NCBI GenBank assembly: GCA_016293865.1
Contig: JAEDDG010000004.1
Span: forward strand, 22,600-86,599
Length of the DNA: 64,000 nucleotides
Source: Oscillospiraceae bacterium
Lineage (GTDB): Bacteria > Bacillota > Clostridia > Oscillospirales > Oscillospiraceae
Direction: 5' to 3'
Positions 34,572-42,508 of the stretch are shown here, piece by piece (position 1 is the first letter of the stretch; each line of letters opens with the position of its first letter). Below the pieces are notes generated by a model that made no database searches, had not been told where the DNA came from, and saw only the letters and a list, made by a program, of their open reading frames with translations. A program made the translations under genes and the position numbers.

Positions 34572-34784
34572 GTGGAACTCTATGAAAAGATCATTTTATC
34601 CGGTGTGATGGGCGCGGCAGGAGACGGCCTTGTGGAAATGCGCTGTTTCCGGGCGATTCAGAAAATCAAGGCTGTCATCGAGGATGACAGCCTTGAGGAT
34701 CCGGAGTGTTTTCTGAAAATTGAGGAAATCATCTGCGTACTGGAAGAGCTGGGAGCCGGGAGCGGCGGGCGTCATGATTTCTGA
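34572..34784 (+). CDS. Small conserved-looking protein of unknown function
   Basis: A 70-residue acidic, helical protein from GTG 34572 (GGAAGGAAAG just upstream). It includes CFRAIQKIKAVIEDDSLED and ends GGRHDF, a pattern I associate with a small uncharacterised Clostridia family (recollection, not a search). A perfect 14-bp inverted repeat inside it (34666-34696) doubles as the likely terminator of the pcrA operon on the other strand. The two genes converge with only 2 nt between stops. Confidence 0.55.
   Translation: MELYEKIILSGVMGAAGDGLVEMRCFRAIQKIKAVIEDDSLEDPECFLKIEEIICVLEELGAGSGGRHDF
34660..34696 (-). terminator. Terminator of the UDG-acetyltransferase-pcrA operon, inside a facing gene
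   Basis: Perfect 14-bp stem (34666-34679 with 34683-34696), 3-nt loop; on the minus strand TTTTC follows. It lies about 90 nt past the pcrA stop. Confidence 0.7.
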
Positions 34785-34786
34785 GC

Positions 34787-37309
34787 TCACAGCTTCGCCA
34801 TATTCCGTGCGGCCGTTTTCAGCATCAGACGCTTGAGGCCGACTTTTTCGAAGGTGACTTCAATCAGCGCATCGCCGCCGGCCATGGGCGTCATTTTTGT
34901 GATGACGCCTTCGCCGAAGGCCGTGTGACGGACGCTGTCTCCGGTTTTGTAATCCAGGGAGACGGCGGCCGGGGCTGCGGCCGGAGCCGCTTTCGGCGGC
35001 GGAGTTCTGCGTGAGCCGTAAGCGCTGCGCGCGGAGGATGAACCGTCCGTCCGTCCGGCGCTGCGGGAATCGGAGACCCGGCCATAGCTGCCGTAACCGC
35101 TGTAACCGGAGCTTCCGTAACCGGAGCTGCCGTAACCGGAACCGCCGGATGCGGACCAGCCGGAATGCCAGTCCGTGCCGCCGGCCAGATGCGCCTGGCG
35201 CGGGTCGTTCCGTTCAATGTCACTGTCGGGAATTTCATCCACAAAGCGGGAGAGCGTGCTGGGACTGGTGCGGCCGAAGATCATGCGCCTGCGGGTGCTG
35301 GTGATGTACAGCTTCTGCTTGGCCCTGGTCATGGCGACATAGCACAGCCGGCGTTCCTCCTCCATCTCCTCCGGTTCGCCGATGGCGCGGGTGCCGGGGA
35401 AAAGGCCGTCGTCGGCGCCGACCAGGAAAACGGTGGGGAACTCCAGGCCTTTGGCGCTGTGGATGGTCATCAGAACAACGCAGTCCCCATCCTGATCATA
35501 GCTGTCCAGATCGGTATACAGTGCGATTTCCTCCAGGAAACCGGCCAGAGTGGGCTGCTCGGCAGACTTTATGTATGCGGCGATGTTGGTTTTCAGCTCG
35601 GCAACGTTTTCACTGCGGGCGATGTTTTCGTCTGTCGCATTCGCCTGCAGCATGGCCGCATAGCCGGTGAGCTCTGTCATTCTGTCGTAGAATTCATCCA
35701 GAGGCACGCTGGCGGAGAGCTCCTGTAAAGTGTCAATGAGATCGGTGAATTTTTTCAGCTTCGGGGCTGCTTTTGCAAGCTCAGGATAACGCGCGGCGTT
35801 TTTACAGATTTCGTAAAGGCTGCGGTCCTCCTCAGCGGCGGCTGCCTGGGCGGTTTCCACGGTTTTTGCGCCGATGCCTCTGGGCGGGGTGTTGATGATG
35901 CGTGTCAGCCGCAGATCGTCCGACGGATTGGCCGCGGCGCAGAGATAAGCCAGCATGTCCTTGATCTCGGCACGGTCAAAAAAGCGCATGCCGCCGAAAA
36001 CCTTGTAGGGGATGCCGTTGCGCTTGAATGCAAATTCAAGCTGGTTGGACTGGGCGTTCATCCGATAGAGGACCGCGTGGCTGCTCCAGGGGTCGCCGGC
36101 GGAAAAACCGGCCAGAATTTTTCCGGCCACGTACTGCGCTTCCGCATTTTCATTCTCGGCAATATAGAGCGTCAGCTTTTCGCCGTTTCCGTGGTCGGTC
36201 CAGAGCTCCTTGCCCTTGCGCCCGGTATTGTGGCGGATCACGGCGTTGGAGGCATTCAGAATGTGGCCGGTTGAACGGTAATTCTGCTCCAGACGGATGA
36301 CGCGGGCATTTTTGTACTGGTTTTCAAAGCTCAGAATATTCTCAATTGTGGCGCCGCGGAACTTGTAGATGCTCTGGTCATCGTCGCCGACCACGCAGAT
36401 GTTGCCGTGGCCGCCGGCCAGTGTGCTGGCCAGAAGATACTGCAGATTGTTCGTGTCCTGATATTCGTCAATGAGCACATAGCGGAACTTGCGCTGGTAA
36501 TAGGCGCAGACCTCCGCATCTGACAAAAGAAGGCGGACTGTATAGAAGATGATGTCGTCAAAGTCCAGCGCGTTGGCTTCTTTCAGCCGCCGGGCGTATT
36601 CGGCGTAGGCCCGGGCGATGTGCTTTTTGCGGATGTCAAAGGATTTTTCAGCCGCTGCGGCAAAATCCTCCGGAGACTGCATGGCGTCTTTGGCGCGGCT
36701 GATATAGCCCAGCACGGTTTTCGGCGGGAAGGATTTCTCGTCGATGTTCAGATCCTTCAAAACACGCTTCATCAGCGAGACGCTGTCAGACGTGTCGTAA
36801 ATGGTGAAGCTGCGGGAAAAGCCAAGCCGCTCAATTTCACGGCGCAGAATGCGCACGCATGCGGAGTGGAAGGTCATGGCCCAGATGTCCTGCGCCGCTT
36901 CGCCCAGCATAGCCGCCAGGCGGGTTTTCAGCTCGCCGGCGGCTTTGTTTGTAAAGGTGATTGCAATGACGCGCCAGGGTTCGGCGGGCTCCACCGCGCA
37001 CAGGGCACGGGCGCGGCCGGCGTTTTCCGGCGTGGGATTTCTGACATAGCTCTCCAGAAAATCCAGCTCTTCCTGGTCGTAGGCGGCAGGAACCTCGGCC
37101 GTATCGGAGCCGCGGCCGTAGCGCAGCAGGTTGGCCACCCGGTTGATCAGCACGGTGGTTTTGCCGCTGCCGGCGCCGGCCAGAATCAGAAGCGGGCCTT
37201 CCGTGGCCAGCACGGCCTTCTGCTGCATGTCGTTCAGATGGGAAAAATCCAGCTTGATTGCCGCCTGCCGGGCAGCAATGAAGCGCTTTTCAAATTCATT
37301 TCTTGTCAT
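34787..37309 (-). CDS. pcrA: UvrD/PcrA-type ATP-dependent DNA helicase
   Basis: Superfamily 1A helicase for repair and plasmid replication, 840 residues. Q-motif LNDMQQKAV, Walker A GAGSGKTT at 45-52, ITFTNKAAGELK (Ia), LIDEYQDTN (II), GDDDQSIYKFRGA (III), LEQNYRST (IV), VVLMTIHSAKGLEF (V) and CYVAMTRAKQKLY (VI) are all present. A Gly/Ser/Tyr-rich linker (about 695-755, repeats of GYGSS) joins the motor to a C-terminal Tudor-like domain (GDSVRHTAFGEGVI) that in PcrA contacts RNA polymerase. ATG 37309 follows GGAG by 8 nt. Third gene of an operon with a UDG and an acetyltransferase. Confidence 0.96.
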   Translation of the reverse strand: MTRNEFEKRFIAARQAAIKLDFSHLNDMQQKAVLATEGPLLILAGAGSGKTTVLINRVANLLRYGRGSDTAEVPAAYDQEELDFLESYVRNPTPENAGRARALCAVEPAEPWRVIAITFTNKAAGELKTRLAAMLGEAAQDIWAMTFHSACVRILRREIERLGFSRSFTIYDTSDSVSLMKRVLKDLNIDEKSFPPKTVLGYISRAKDAMQSPEDFAAAAEKSFDIRKKHIARAYAEYARRLKEANALDFDDIIFYTVRLLLSDAEVCAYYQRKFRYVLIDEYQDTNNLQYLLASTLAGGHGNICVVGDDDQSIYKFRGATIENILSFENQYKNARVIRLEQNYRSTGHILNASNAVIRHNTGRKGKELWTDHGNGEKLTLYIAENENAEAQYVAGKILAGFSAGDPWSSHAVLYRMNAQSNQLEFAFKRNGIPYKVFGGMRFFDRAEIKDMLAYLCAAANPSDDLRLTRIINTPPRGIGAKTVETAQAAAAEEDRSLYEICKNAARYPELAKAAPKLKKFTDLIDTLQELSASVPLDEFYDRMTELTGYAAMLQANATDENIARSENVAELKTNIAAYIKSAEQPTLAGFLEEIALYTDLDSYDQDGDCVVLMTIHSAKGLEFPTVFLVGADDGLFPGTRAIGEPEEMEEERRLCYVAMTRAKQKLYITSTRRRMIFGRTSPSTLSRFVDEIPDSDIERNDPRQAHLAGGTDWHSGWSASGGSGYGSSGYGSSGYSGYGSYGRVSDSRSAGRTDGSSSARSAYGSRRTPPPKAAPAAAPAAVSLDYKTGDSVRHTAFGEGVITKMTPMAGGDALIEVTFEKVGLKRLMLKTAARNMAKL

Positions 37310-37323
37310 TTCATACTCCAGAT

Positions 37324-38145
37324 TCAATCAAATGCAAAGCCGAACCAGGGCGGCAGCGGCTGTGTATCCAGGCTGATGTCCGCCATGGCAAAGGGGCGTA
37401 CGCCGGACAGGGCCGGATCCTGTACGGGCATCCGGATGGTCAGCGAAAGTCCGGGCGCCGCGCTGGCGGCGGCGGCCAGGCCCACATAGACGTTGGCGCA
37501 CAGAAGCTCGCTGATCCGCGCGCCGTCTGCCGTGCGTTCCAGAGAAAAACAGCCGCCGGCAAAGGCGAACAGACCGCCGCCGGAGCGCTCGCAGATGTCC
37601 TGCTGCAGGCGCAGGACGGATGCAGGAAAGACCAGATGCACCCGGTCGGTCAGAAACGCTTCCCGGAAAACACCGTATTCCGCGGCATCAATCTGCCTGG
37701 GGCGGACGCCGCAGTCCCTGCCGGTCAGATGCAGTTCGCGGACATGGAAGGCGGTACGGGCGTCCAGCGTACGGCGGTAGTAATCAAAAAGGCCGGCCTC
37801 TGCCGGTACGGTCAGCCGTGCGCCGGCGCCGTTTTGCGCCATGTCCGTCCACGCGGCACGGGACACGGCAGTGCCGAATCCGCGGCCGCGGGCATCCGGC
37901 GCCGACGCCACGGCGTAGAGAACGCCGGCAGAAAGCGTCCGGCCGTCCGGGAAAACCAGAGAGCCGCTGCCGTACCAGTGCGCCATGGCGGCCGCGCCGC
38001 CGTCTCCGGGGATGGAAAAGCAGCGGCTGCCGAGGTCCAGTGCGTGCATTATCCTGTCGATTTCAGCAGGGGAATCGGAAAAAACTGAGTGCCAGAGCGC
38101 ACGGACCGCCCCCTGCTCTTCCGGAGCTGCCTTGCGTACGGTCAT
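37324..38145 (-). CDS. GNAT-family N-acetyltransferase
   Basis: A 273-residue protein with an N-terminal GNAT fold: VLYAVASAPDARGRGFGTAVSRAAW holds the acetyl-CoA binding RGRGFG turn. The second half (about 140-273) is a variant, less conserved domain. Substrate unknown; two-domain Eis-like proteins have a comparable length. It overlaps the UDG gene by 4 nt and precedes pcrA by 14 nt, so it is in a DNA-repair operon, though that need not imply function. Confidence 0.8.
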   Translation of the reverse strand: MTVRKAAPEEQGAVRALWHSVFSDSPAEIDRIMHALDLGSRCFSIPGDGGAAAMAHWYGSGSLVFPDGRTLSAGVLYAVASAPDARGRGFGTAVSRAAWTDMAQNGAGARLTVPAEAGLFDYYRRTLDARTAFHVRELHLTGRDCGVRPRQIDAAEYGVFREAFLTDRVHLVFPASVLRLQQDICERSGGGLFAFAGGCFSLERTADGARISELLCANVYVGLAAAASAAPGLSLTIRMPVQDPALSGVRPFAMADISLDTQPLPPWFGFAFD

Positions 38146-38729
38146 TTCGTCTCCTCCTTCAGGGGCGTATTGCTGCAGACCTGGCGGATCATGGCCTGCA
38201 GGTTTTTCAGGTCCACAAACGTTTCCGGGCGGCGGGACAGATCCCGCAGAAGCGCCGCCGGATGATAGATGGCCATGAATTTGACGCCGTCCTTGTCAAA
38301 CCATTTGCCGTGCTCCTGCGTGATTTTGAAATCAGGCTTGATCATGGCCATGGCGGCAATACGGCCCAGACAGACCACGATTTTCGGCCGGATCAGCCGG
38401 TACTGGTACCGCAGCCAGTCCATGCAGGCCTCCTGCTCCGTATTCAGCGGATCACGGTTGTGGGGCGGCCTGCACTTGACAATGTTTGCAATATATACAT
38501 CCCGGTCACGGTCCAGATCAATCATCCGCAGCATGTCCGTCAGCAGCTCGCCGGCCCGGCCTACAAAGGGGAGCCCCTGCTTGTCCTCGTTTTCACCGGG
38601 GCCTTCGCCCACAAAAAGGACCTCCGCATCCCGGCGGCCGACGCCGAACACCACATTGGTGCGGGTTTCCCAGAGCGCGCATTTCCGGCAGGCCTTACAG
38701 GCCGCCTCCAGATGATCCCATGTCAGCAT
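38142..38729 (-). CDS. udg: Uracil-DNA glycosylase, family 4 (Fe-S)
   Basis: Removes uracil from DNA. It has 195 residues with four cluster cysteines (C14, C17, C86, C102), motif 1 GEGPGENEDKQGLPFVGRAG at 41-60 and motif 2 YHPAALLR. Family 4 enzymes carry a 4Fe-4S cluster and are common in thermophiles and anaerobes. The start at 38729 follows GGAGG by 7 nt; the longer in-frame extension is unsupported. First gene of the udg-acetyltransferase-pcrA operon. Confidence 0.94.
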   Translation of the reverse strand: MLTWDHLEAACKACRKCALWETRTNVVFGVGRRDAEVLFVGEGPGENEDKQGLPFVGRAGELLTDMLRMIDLDRDRDVYIANIVKCRPPHNRDPLNTEQEACMDWLRYQYRLIRPKIVVCLGRIAAMAMIKPDFKITQEHGKWFDKDGVKFMAIYHPAALLRDLSRRPETFVDLKNLQAMIRQVCSNTPLKEETK

Positions 38730-38789
38730 TCTGCCACCTCCAATGATGAACGGACTGTTCTCCGCCGCGGACGGAGAAAACTTTTTTTC

Positions 38790-38818
38790 AGTATACCACA
38801 TTTCCGGCGGGCATTCCA
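38790..38818 (-). promoter_or_regulatory. Promoter of the udg-pcrA operon
   Basis: Minus-strand TGGAAT (38813-38818), 17-bp spacer, TATACT (38790-38795) with TGG before it (extended -10). Confidence 0.6.
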
Positions 38819-38887
38819 TAGCCGGTGAAAAAATGCCTCCGGCAGCGGATGCGGATATTTTCGGCGTTTCGACGTCCGTGCAGGACA

Positions 38888-38915
38888 TTTACATCTGACG
38901 GCCGGGCTGTATAAT
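38888..38915 (+). promoter_or_regulatory. SigA promoter of the AraC-family gene
   Basis: TTTACA (38888-38893), 16-bp spacer, TATAAT (38910-38915), with a leader of about 95 nt. Confidence 0.7.
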
Positions 38916-39016
38916 GGAAGGCGGAACTGGAAAACGGCAGGAGAGAGCCGCTTCGCCGCACACGGCCGCTGACAGCCGGCGCGGCGGAACGCAGTGATTT
39001 TTCGTAAGGAGAGCCA

Positions 39017-39883
39017 ATGAAGAATATTTCCCGCGAACCTGAGAATCTGCGCGTGTACCGGGTCAATGCCGGCGGCGTATCTTTTTTGACGACTGTCATT
39101 CCGGAGTCGGGCACCGCGCCCAGCGGCCTGCACTATCATTCAGGCTGTGAGCTGCTGATGCTTGAACGCGGAGAGATGACGCTTTTTGCCGGCGGCGGAA
39201 GCCGGCGGCTGCAGGCCGGCGATATCTGCCTGATCGGGGAGAATGTCTATCATTACCTGCTGGAGGTCACGCCGGCGGTCCGCACGTCTGTGGGGTTTAC
39301 ACGCCGCGGCAGCCGGCGGGGGGACCGTGCCCTGGTGCCTGCGGACGGGACCGGAACTGCAGTGTTCCGGGACCCGCGGCTTTTTGCCGTGCTGGAGCTT
39401 TTCAAGGAAGAAGCGCGCGGCGCTGAAAGCGCCTCGGCGGAAGCGCTTTTGACGGTGCTTCTGGAGCGGGGGCTGCGCCTGTGCGGCGGAGAAAACACCG
39501 CCGCAGTCCGCTGCCCGGCCGGCAGTCTGGACGACGTGCGGGAAGTGCTGATCGACGATTATTTCTCTGACCGTTATGATGAGCCGCTGACGCCGGGAGA
39601 GCTGGCGGATCTGCTGGGCGTGGGAACGCGGCAGCTCAGCCGGATCCTTCAGGAAATCTACGGGAAATCCTTCGGGGAAGTGCTGACCGATATGCGGATG
39701 GAGGCTGCCAAGGATCTGCTGAAAAACACCGGCATGCGCCAGAGCGAGATTTCCTCTGCCGTCGGATACCGGCAGCAGTCCAATTTTTTCCGTACATTCC
39801 GCAGCAGGGAAGGCTGCACGCCCGGCGCCTACCGCACGCGGTGCCGGGAGACGGAAAAAGTGACTCAGACAGACATTTTATAG
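39017..39883 (+). CDS. AraC-family transcriptional regulator with cupin domain
   Basis: A 288-residue regulator: an N-terminal cupin sensor (GLHYHSGCELLMLERGEMTLF, about 35-100) and a C-terminal double helix-turn-helix (LTPGELADLLGVGTRQLSRIL and MRQSEISSAVGYRQQSNFFRTFRS, about 190-280). Ligand unknown, probably a sugar or derivative. It directly precedes a DegT-type aminotransferase and an aldo-keto reductase, which it may activate: their promoter has a consensus -10 but a poor -35. Confidence 0.92.
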   Translation: MKNISREPENLRVYRVNAGGVSFLTTVIPESGTAPSGLHYHSGCELLMLERGEMTLFAGGGSRRLQAGDICLIGENVYHYLLEVTPAVRTSVGFTRRGSRRGDRALVPADGTGTAVFRDPRLFAVLELFKEEARGAESASAEALLTVLLERGLRLCGGENTAAVRCPAGSLDDVREVLIDDYFSDRYDEPLTPGELADLLGVGTRQLSRILQEIYGKSFGEVLTDMRMEAAKDLLKNTGMRQSEISSAVGYRQQSNFFRTFRSREGCTPGAYRTRCRETEKVTQTDIL

Positions 39884-39906
39884 ATAAAGAGGGCAAATAG
39901 GGGTAT

Positions 39907-39935
39907 TTACTGTCCGTTTATCCTCCGCATATAAT
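39907..39935 (+). promoter_or_regulatory. Candidate activator-dependent promoter of the DegT/AKR operon
   Basis: TATAAT (39930-39935) with only TTACTG at the -35 position (39907-39912, 17-bp spacer). A weak -35 fits AraC-type activation. Confidence 0.45.
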
Positions 39936-39970
39936 GGAAATGCAGTAAAAAATGCGGAGGAGGGTTTTCA

Positions 39971-41206
39971 TTGAAAAACGAATACGGATACCAGATCCCG
40001 GAAAACTACAAGCCCAGTCCCTACGGACATCTTTTCCCTTATGGAGAAGACGACATCCAGGCGGTTGTTGACTGTATGCGCGCCAATGCGACGCTTTCCA
40101 ACGGCGTGCATATGGCGGAATTTGAGAAAAAATTTGCCGCGTACATCGGCGTTGAACACGCCTTCGCCATGGACAATGCCACGAACTGCCTGCAGATGGC
40201 CGCCTATCTGATCGGGTTCGAGCCGGGCGATGAGGTGATTGTTCCCGGTTACACCTTCGTGTCCTCTGCATCCACAATGGCCAAGGCGGGGGCAAAGATC
40301 GTCTGGGGCGATATGGATCCGGACAACTGGAACCTGAGCCCGGCAGATCTGGAGCGCAAAATCACGCCGAAGACCAAGGCGGTGGTGGTGGTGCACCTTC
40401 TGGGCATGCCGGCCAAAATGGACGAGCTGATGCCGATCATCAGAAAGCACAACCTGATTCTGATTGAAGACTGCGCCCAGGCCATCGGCGCATCGATCAA
40501 CGGTCGGAAGGTAGGGTCCTACGGCGACTTTGCCTGCTTCAGCTTCCATACAGCCAAGAATATCACAACGCTGGGCGAGGGCGGCATGCTGGTGGTCAGG
40601 GATAAAAAGTATGCCGACATGGTTGCCGGCATGCGTTTTGTAGGCACGCACCCGTATGAGGAGACACCGGAACGCAAGGCGCGTTACTGGTATCCGGCCA
40701 TGTCCTGCGTGGATTTTGACCGGGAAGGCCTCTGGCCCTGCAACTATTCCATGCCGGAGCCGGCCTGTGCCTGCGGCGTCAGTCAGCTGAACAAGGTGGA
40801 AGCCATCAGCGAGAGTCTGCTGGCCCAGGGCATGAAAATCAGAAATGCTTTTGAAGACACGCCCGAGATTACATTCTGCAGCATTCCGGAAGGCGTCCGG
40901 CATGTGCACCACCAGTTTGTGCTGCATTTTGAAGGCGCCAACGGCTACGACCGCAACGATCTTCTGGACATTACCACGAAAAAATACGGCATCCGGAATA
41001 TCGTCCAGTATTACCCGCTTTACCGTTATCCGCTGTTTGTCCGCAGCGGCTTCGGCGACCATGACTGCCCGGTGCTGGATGCGTGGTGGGACAATTCCTT
41101 CAGCTTCCCCTGGTGGGGCAATATGTCGGAGAGCGACATGAATTATTTCATCACATGCACAAAAGCGGCAATTGCGGAGCTGAAGGCCAGAGCGCCGAAG
41201 GCATAA
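39971..41206 (+). CDS. DegT/DnrJ/EryC1/StrS-family PLP aminotransferase
   Basis: Sugar-aminotransferase family enzyme of 411 residues. K196 in FHTAKNITTLGEGG is the PLP lysine and D167 in EDCAQAIGA contacts the pyridine nitrogen. The family transaminates keto-sugar nucleotides (for example in aminodeoxysugar synthesis) or inosose; a Glu/Gly pattern after the Lys is normal. The start is TTG 39971, 6-7 nt after GGAGGAGGG; no ATG is near. It is followed after 12 nt by an aldo-keto reductase. No nucleotide-sugar genes are adjacent, so the substrate is open. Confidence 0.88.
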   Translation: MKNEYGYQIPENYKPSPYGHLFPYGEDDIQAVVDCMRANATLSNGVHMAEFEKKFAAYIGVEHAFAMDNATNCLQMAAYLIGFEPGDEVIVPGYTFVSSASTMAKAGAKIVWGDMDPDNWNLSPADLERKITPKTKAVVVVHLLGMPAKMDELMPIIRKHNLILIEDCAQAIGASINGRKVGSYGDFACFSFHTAKNITTLGEGGMLVVRDKKYADMVAGMRFVGTHPYEETPERKARYWYPAMSCVDFDREGLWPCNYSMPEPACACGVSQLNKVEAISESLLAQGMKIRNAFEDTPEITFCSIPEGVRHVHHQFVLHFEGANGYDRNDLLDITTKKYGIRNIVQYYPLYRYPLFVRSGFGDHDCPVLDAWWDNSFSFPWWGNMSESDMNYFITCTKAAIAELKARAPKA

Positions 41207-41218
41207 GGGGGACGGACA

Positions 41219-42127
41219 ATGGTACGCATACCGAATACGCAGCTGCAGGTATCGCAGATCTGCTTCGGCACCATGAATTTCGGCAATCCCGTCGGACCGG
41301 AGCAGGCGGCGGAGCTTCTGCATTACGGCCGGGACAGAGGTATCAATTTCATTGACACGGCCAACATGTATGAGGGCTATGACCGCCATATCGGCAGCGC
41401 CGGCGGCACCAGCGAACAGTACATCGGCCGGGCGCTGAAGGGCGTGCGTCACGATTATGTTCTGGCCACAAAAGTGGGCATGAAAGTGGGCGAGGCGCCG
41501 GAAGATGAATTCACATCGCCGGCGGCTATCCGCAAATACGTCCGGCGAAGCCTGCAGAATCTGCAGACCGATTACATTGACATTTTATACCTGCACAAAT
41601 ACGATCCGTTCACGCCTCCGGAGGAAATTGCCGGCGCGCTGGCGCGTGAAATCAAAGCCGGCAGCATCCGGCACTACGGCGTGTCCAATTACACGGCCGG
41701 GCAGCTGGAGGCACTGCTGCGTGCAGCCGATGAAAACGGCCTGCCCCGTCCGGTGATTGCGCAGCCGCCGCTGAGCCTGCTGAAGCAGGAGGCTCTGGAG
41801 GATTTTCTGCCGCTGTGCAGGAAAGAAGACATTGCAGCGGTGCCCTACCAGGTCCTGCAGGGCGGTCTTCTGACCGGAAAATACCGCCGCGGCACCGCGG
41901 CCCCGGCCGGTACGCGGGCGGGAGACGGCAAGTGGATCCGGGAAATTGACGACGCAGTGTTCGACCGGCTGGATGAGATTGAAAAGGCAGCCGCGGACAG
42001 CGGCCGATCCATGACGCACTATGCGCTGGGCTGGGCGCTGGCACAGCCGGCGGTGCTGTCCGTGCTGGTGGGGATCCGGAGCGCCGCACAGATTGACGAC
42101 GCTGCAGCACTGACGGAACAAAGCTGA
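41219..42127 (+). CDS. Aldo/keto reductase
   Basis: NADPH-dependent reductase of 302 residues with the full catalytic tetrad: D46 and Y51 in DTANMY, K85 in LATKVGMK and H126 in LYLHKYDP; TIM-barrel fold. The C-terminal GIRSAAQIDDAA is the cofactor phosphate-binding segment. It probably works on the same sugar or inositol pathway as the DegT enzyme with which it is co-transcribed. A strong terminator follows. Confidence 0.9.
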   Translation: MVRIPNTQLQVSQICFGTMNFGNPVGPEQAAELLHYGRDRGINFIDTANMYEGYDRHIGSAGGTSEQYIGRALKGVRHDYVLATKVGMKVGEAPEDEFTSPAAIRKYVRRSLQNLQTDYIDILYLHKYDPFTPPEEIAGALAREIKAGSIRHYGVSNYTAGQLEALLRAADENGLPRPVIAQPPLSLLKQEALEDFLPLCRKEDIAAVPYQVLQGGLLTGKYRRGTAAPAGTRAGDGKWIREIDDAVFDRLDEIEKAAADSGRSMTHYALGWALAQPAVLSVLVGIRSAAQIDDAAALTEQS

Positions 42128-42136
42128 AACCACATG

Positions 42137-42175
42137 AAAACGTCCGCCGGAAATCCGTTCCGGCGGACGTTTTTT
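42137..42175 (+). terminator. Rho-independent terminator
   Basis: Perfect 15-bp stem (42137-42151 with 42159-42173), 7-nt loop, T-run to 42175. Confidence 0.9.
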
Positions 42176-42409
42176 GCTGCGGACATGCGGTGTGGGAGCG
42201 GGAAAAAACGGCGGCGCGGGTGCGGTCCGGCGGGGCTTGATCGATTTTGCCGGAAGCGGCGAATGCAGACGGCAAAAGTTTGGGCGATATTCACAAATCA
42301 TTTGCGGGCATATTAAAGCACCTGTTATTCTTCGACAGGCCGCCGCCGAAAAACTGCGGAAAATATCGGGGAAAATCTGAATTTTTTAACGAAAACGGGC
42401 TTGGGCATA
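42176..42409. other. Intergenic stretch with no recognised feature
   Basis: Between the aldo-keto reductase terminator and the pncB promoter. Short open frames here lack ribosome sites and family features. I see no RNA gene or repeat. Confidence 0.5.
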
Positions 42410-42438
42410 TTGAATACAAATTCAAAACGTGATACAAT
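42410..42438 (+). promoter_or_regulatory. SigA promoter of pncB
   Basis: TTGAAT (42410-42415), 17-bp spacer, TACAAT (42433-42438), giving a leader of about 65 nt. Confidence 0.7.
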
Positions 42439-42508
42439 GCATCTCAACAGATCCGGCGGCAATTTTTGACAGAGATGCCGCAATTTACAGGATTTGTGGG
42501 GGAAGCAT

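Noticed and set aside
42174..42380. Short plus-strand frames between the aldo-keto reductase and pncB
   Set aside because: They begin inside the terminator, lack ribosome sites and show no family features.
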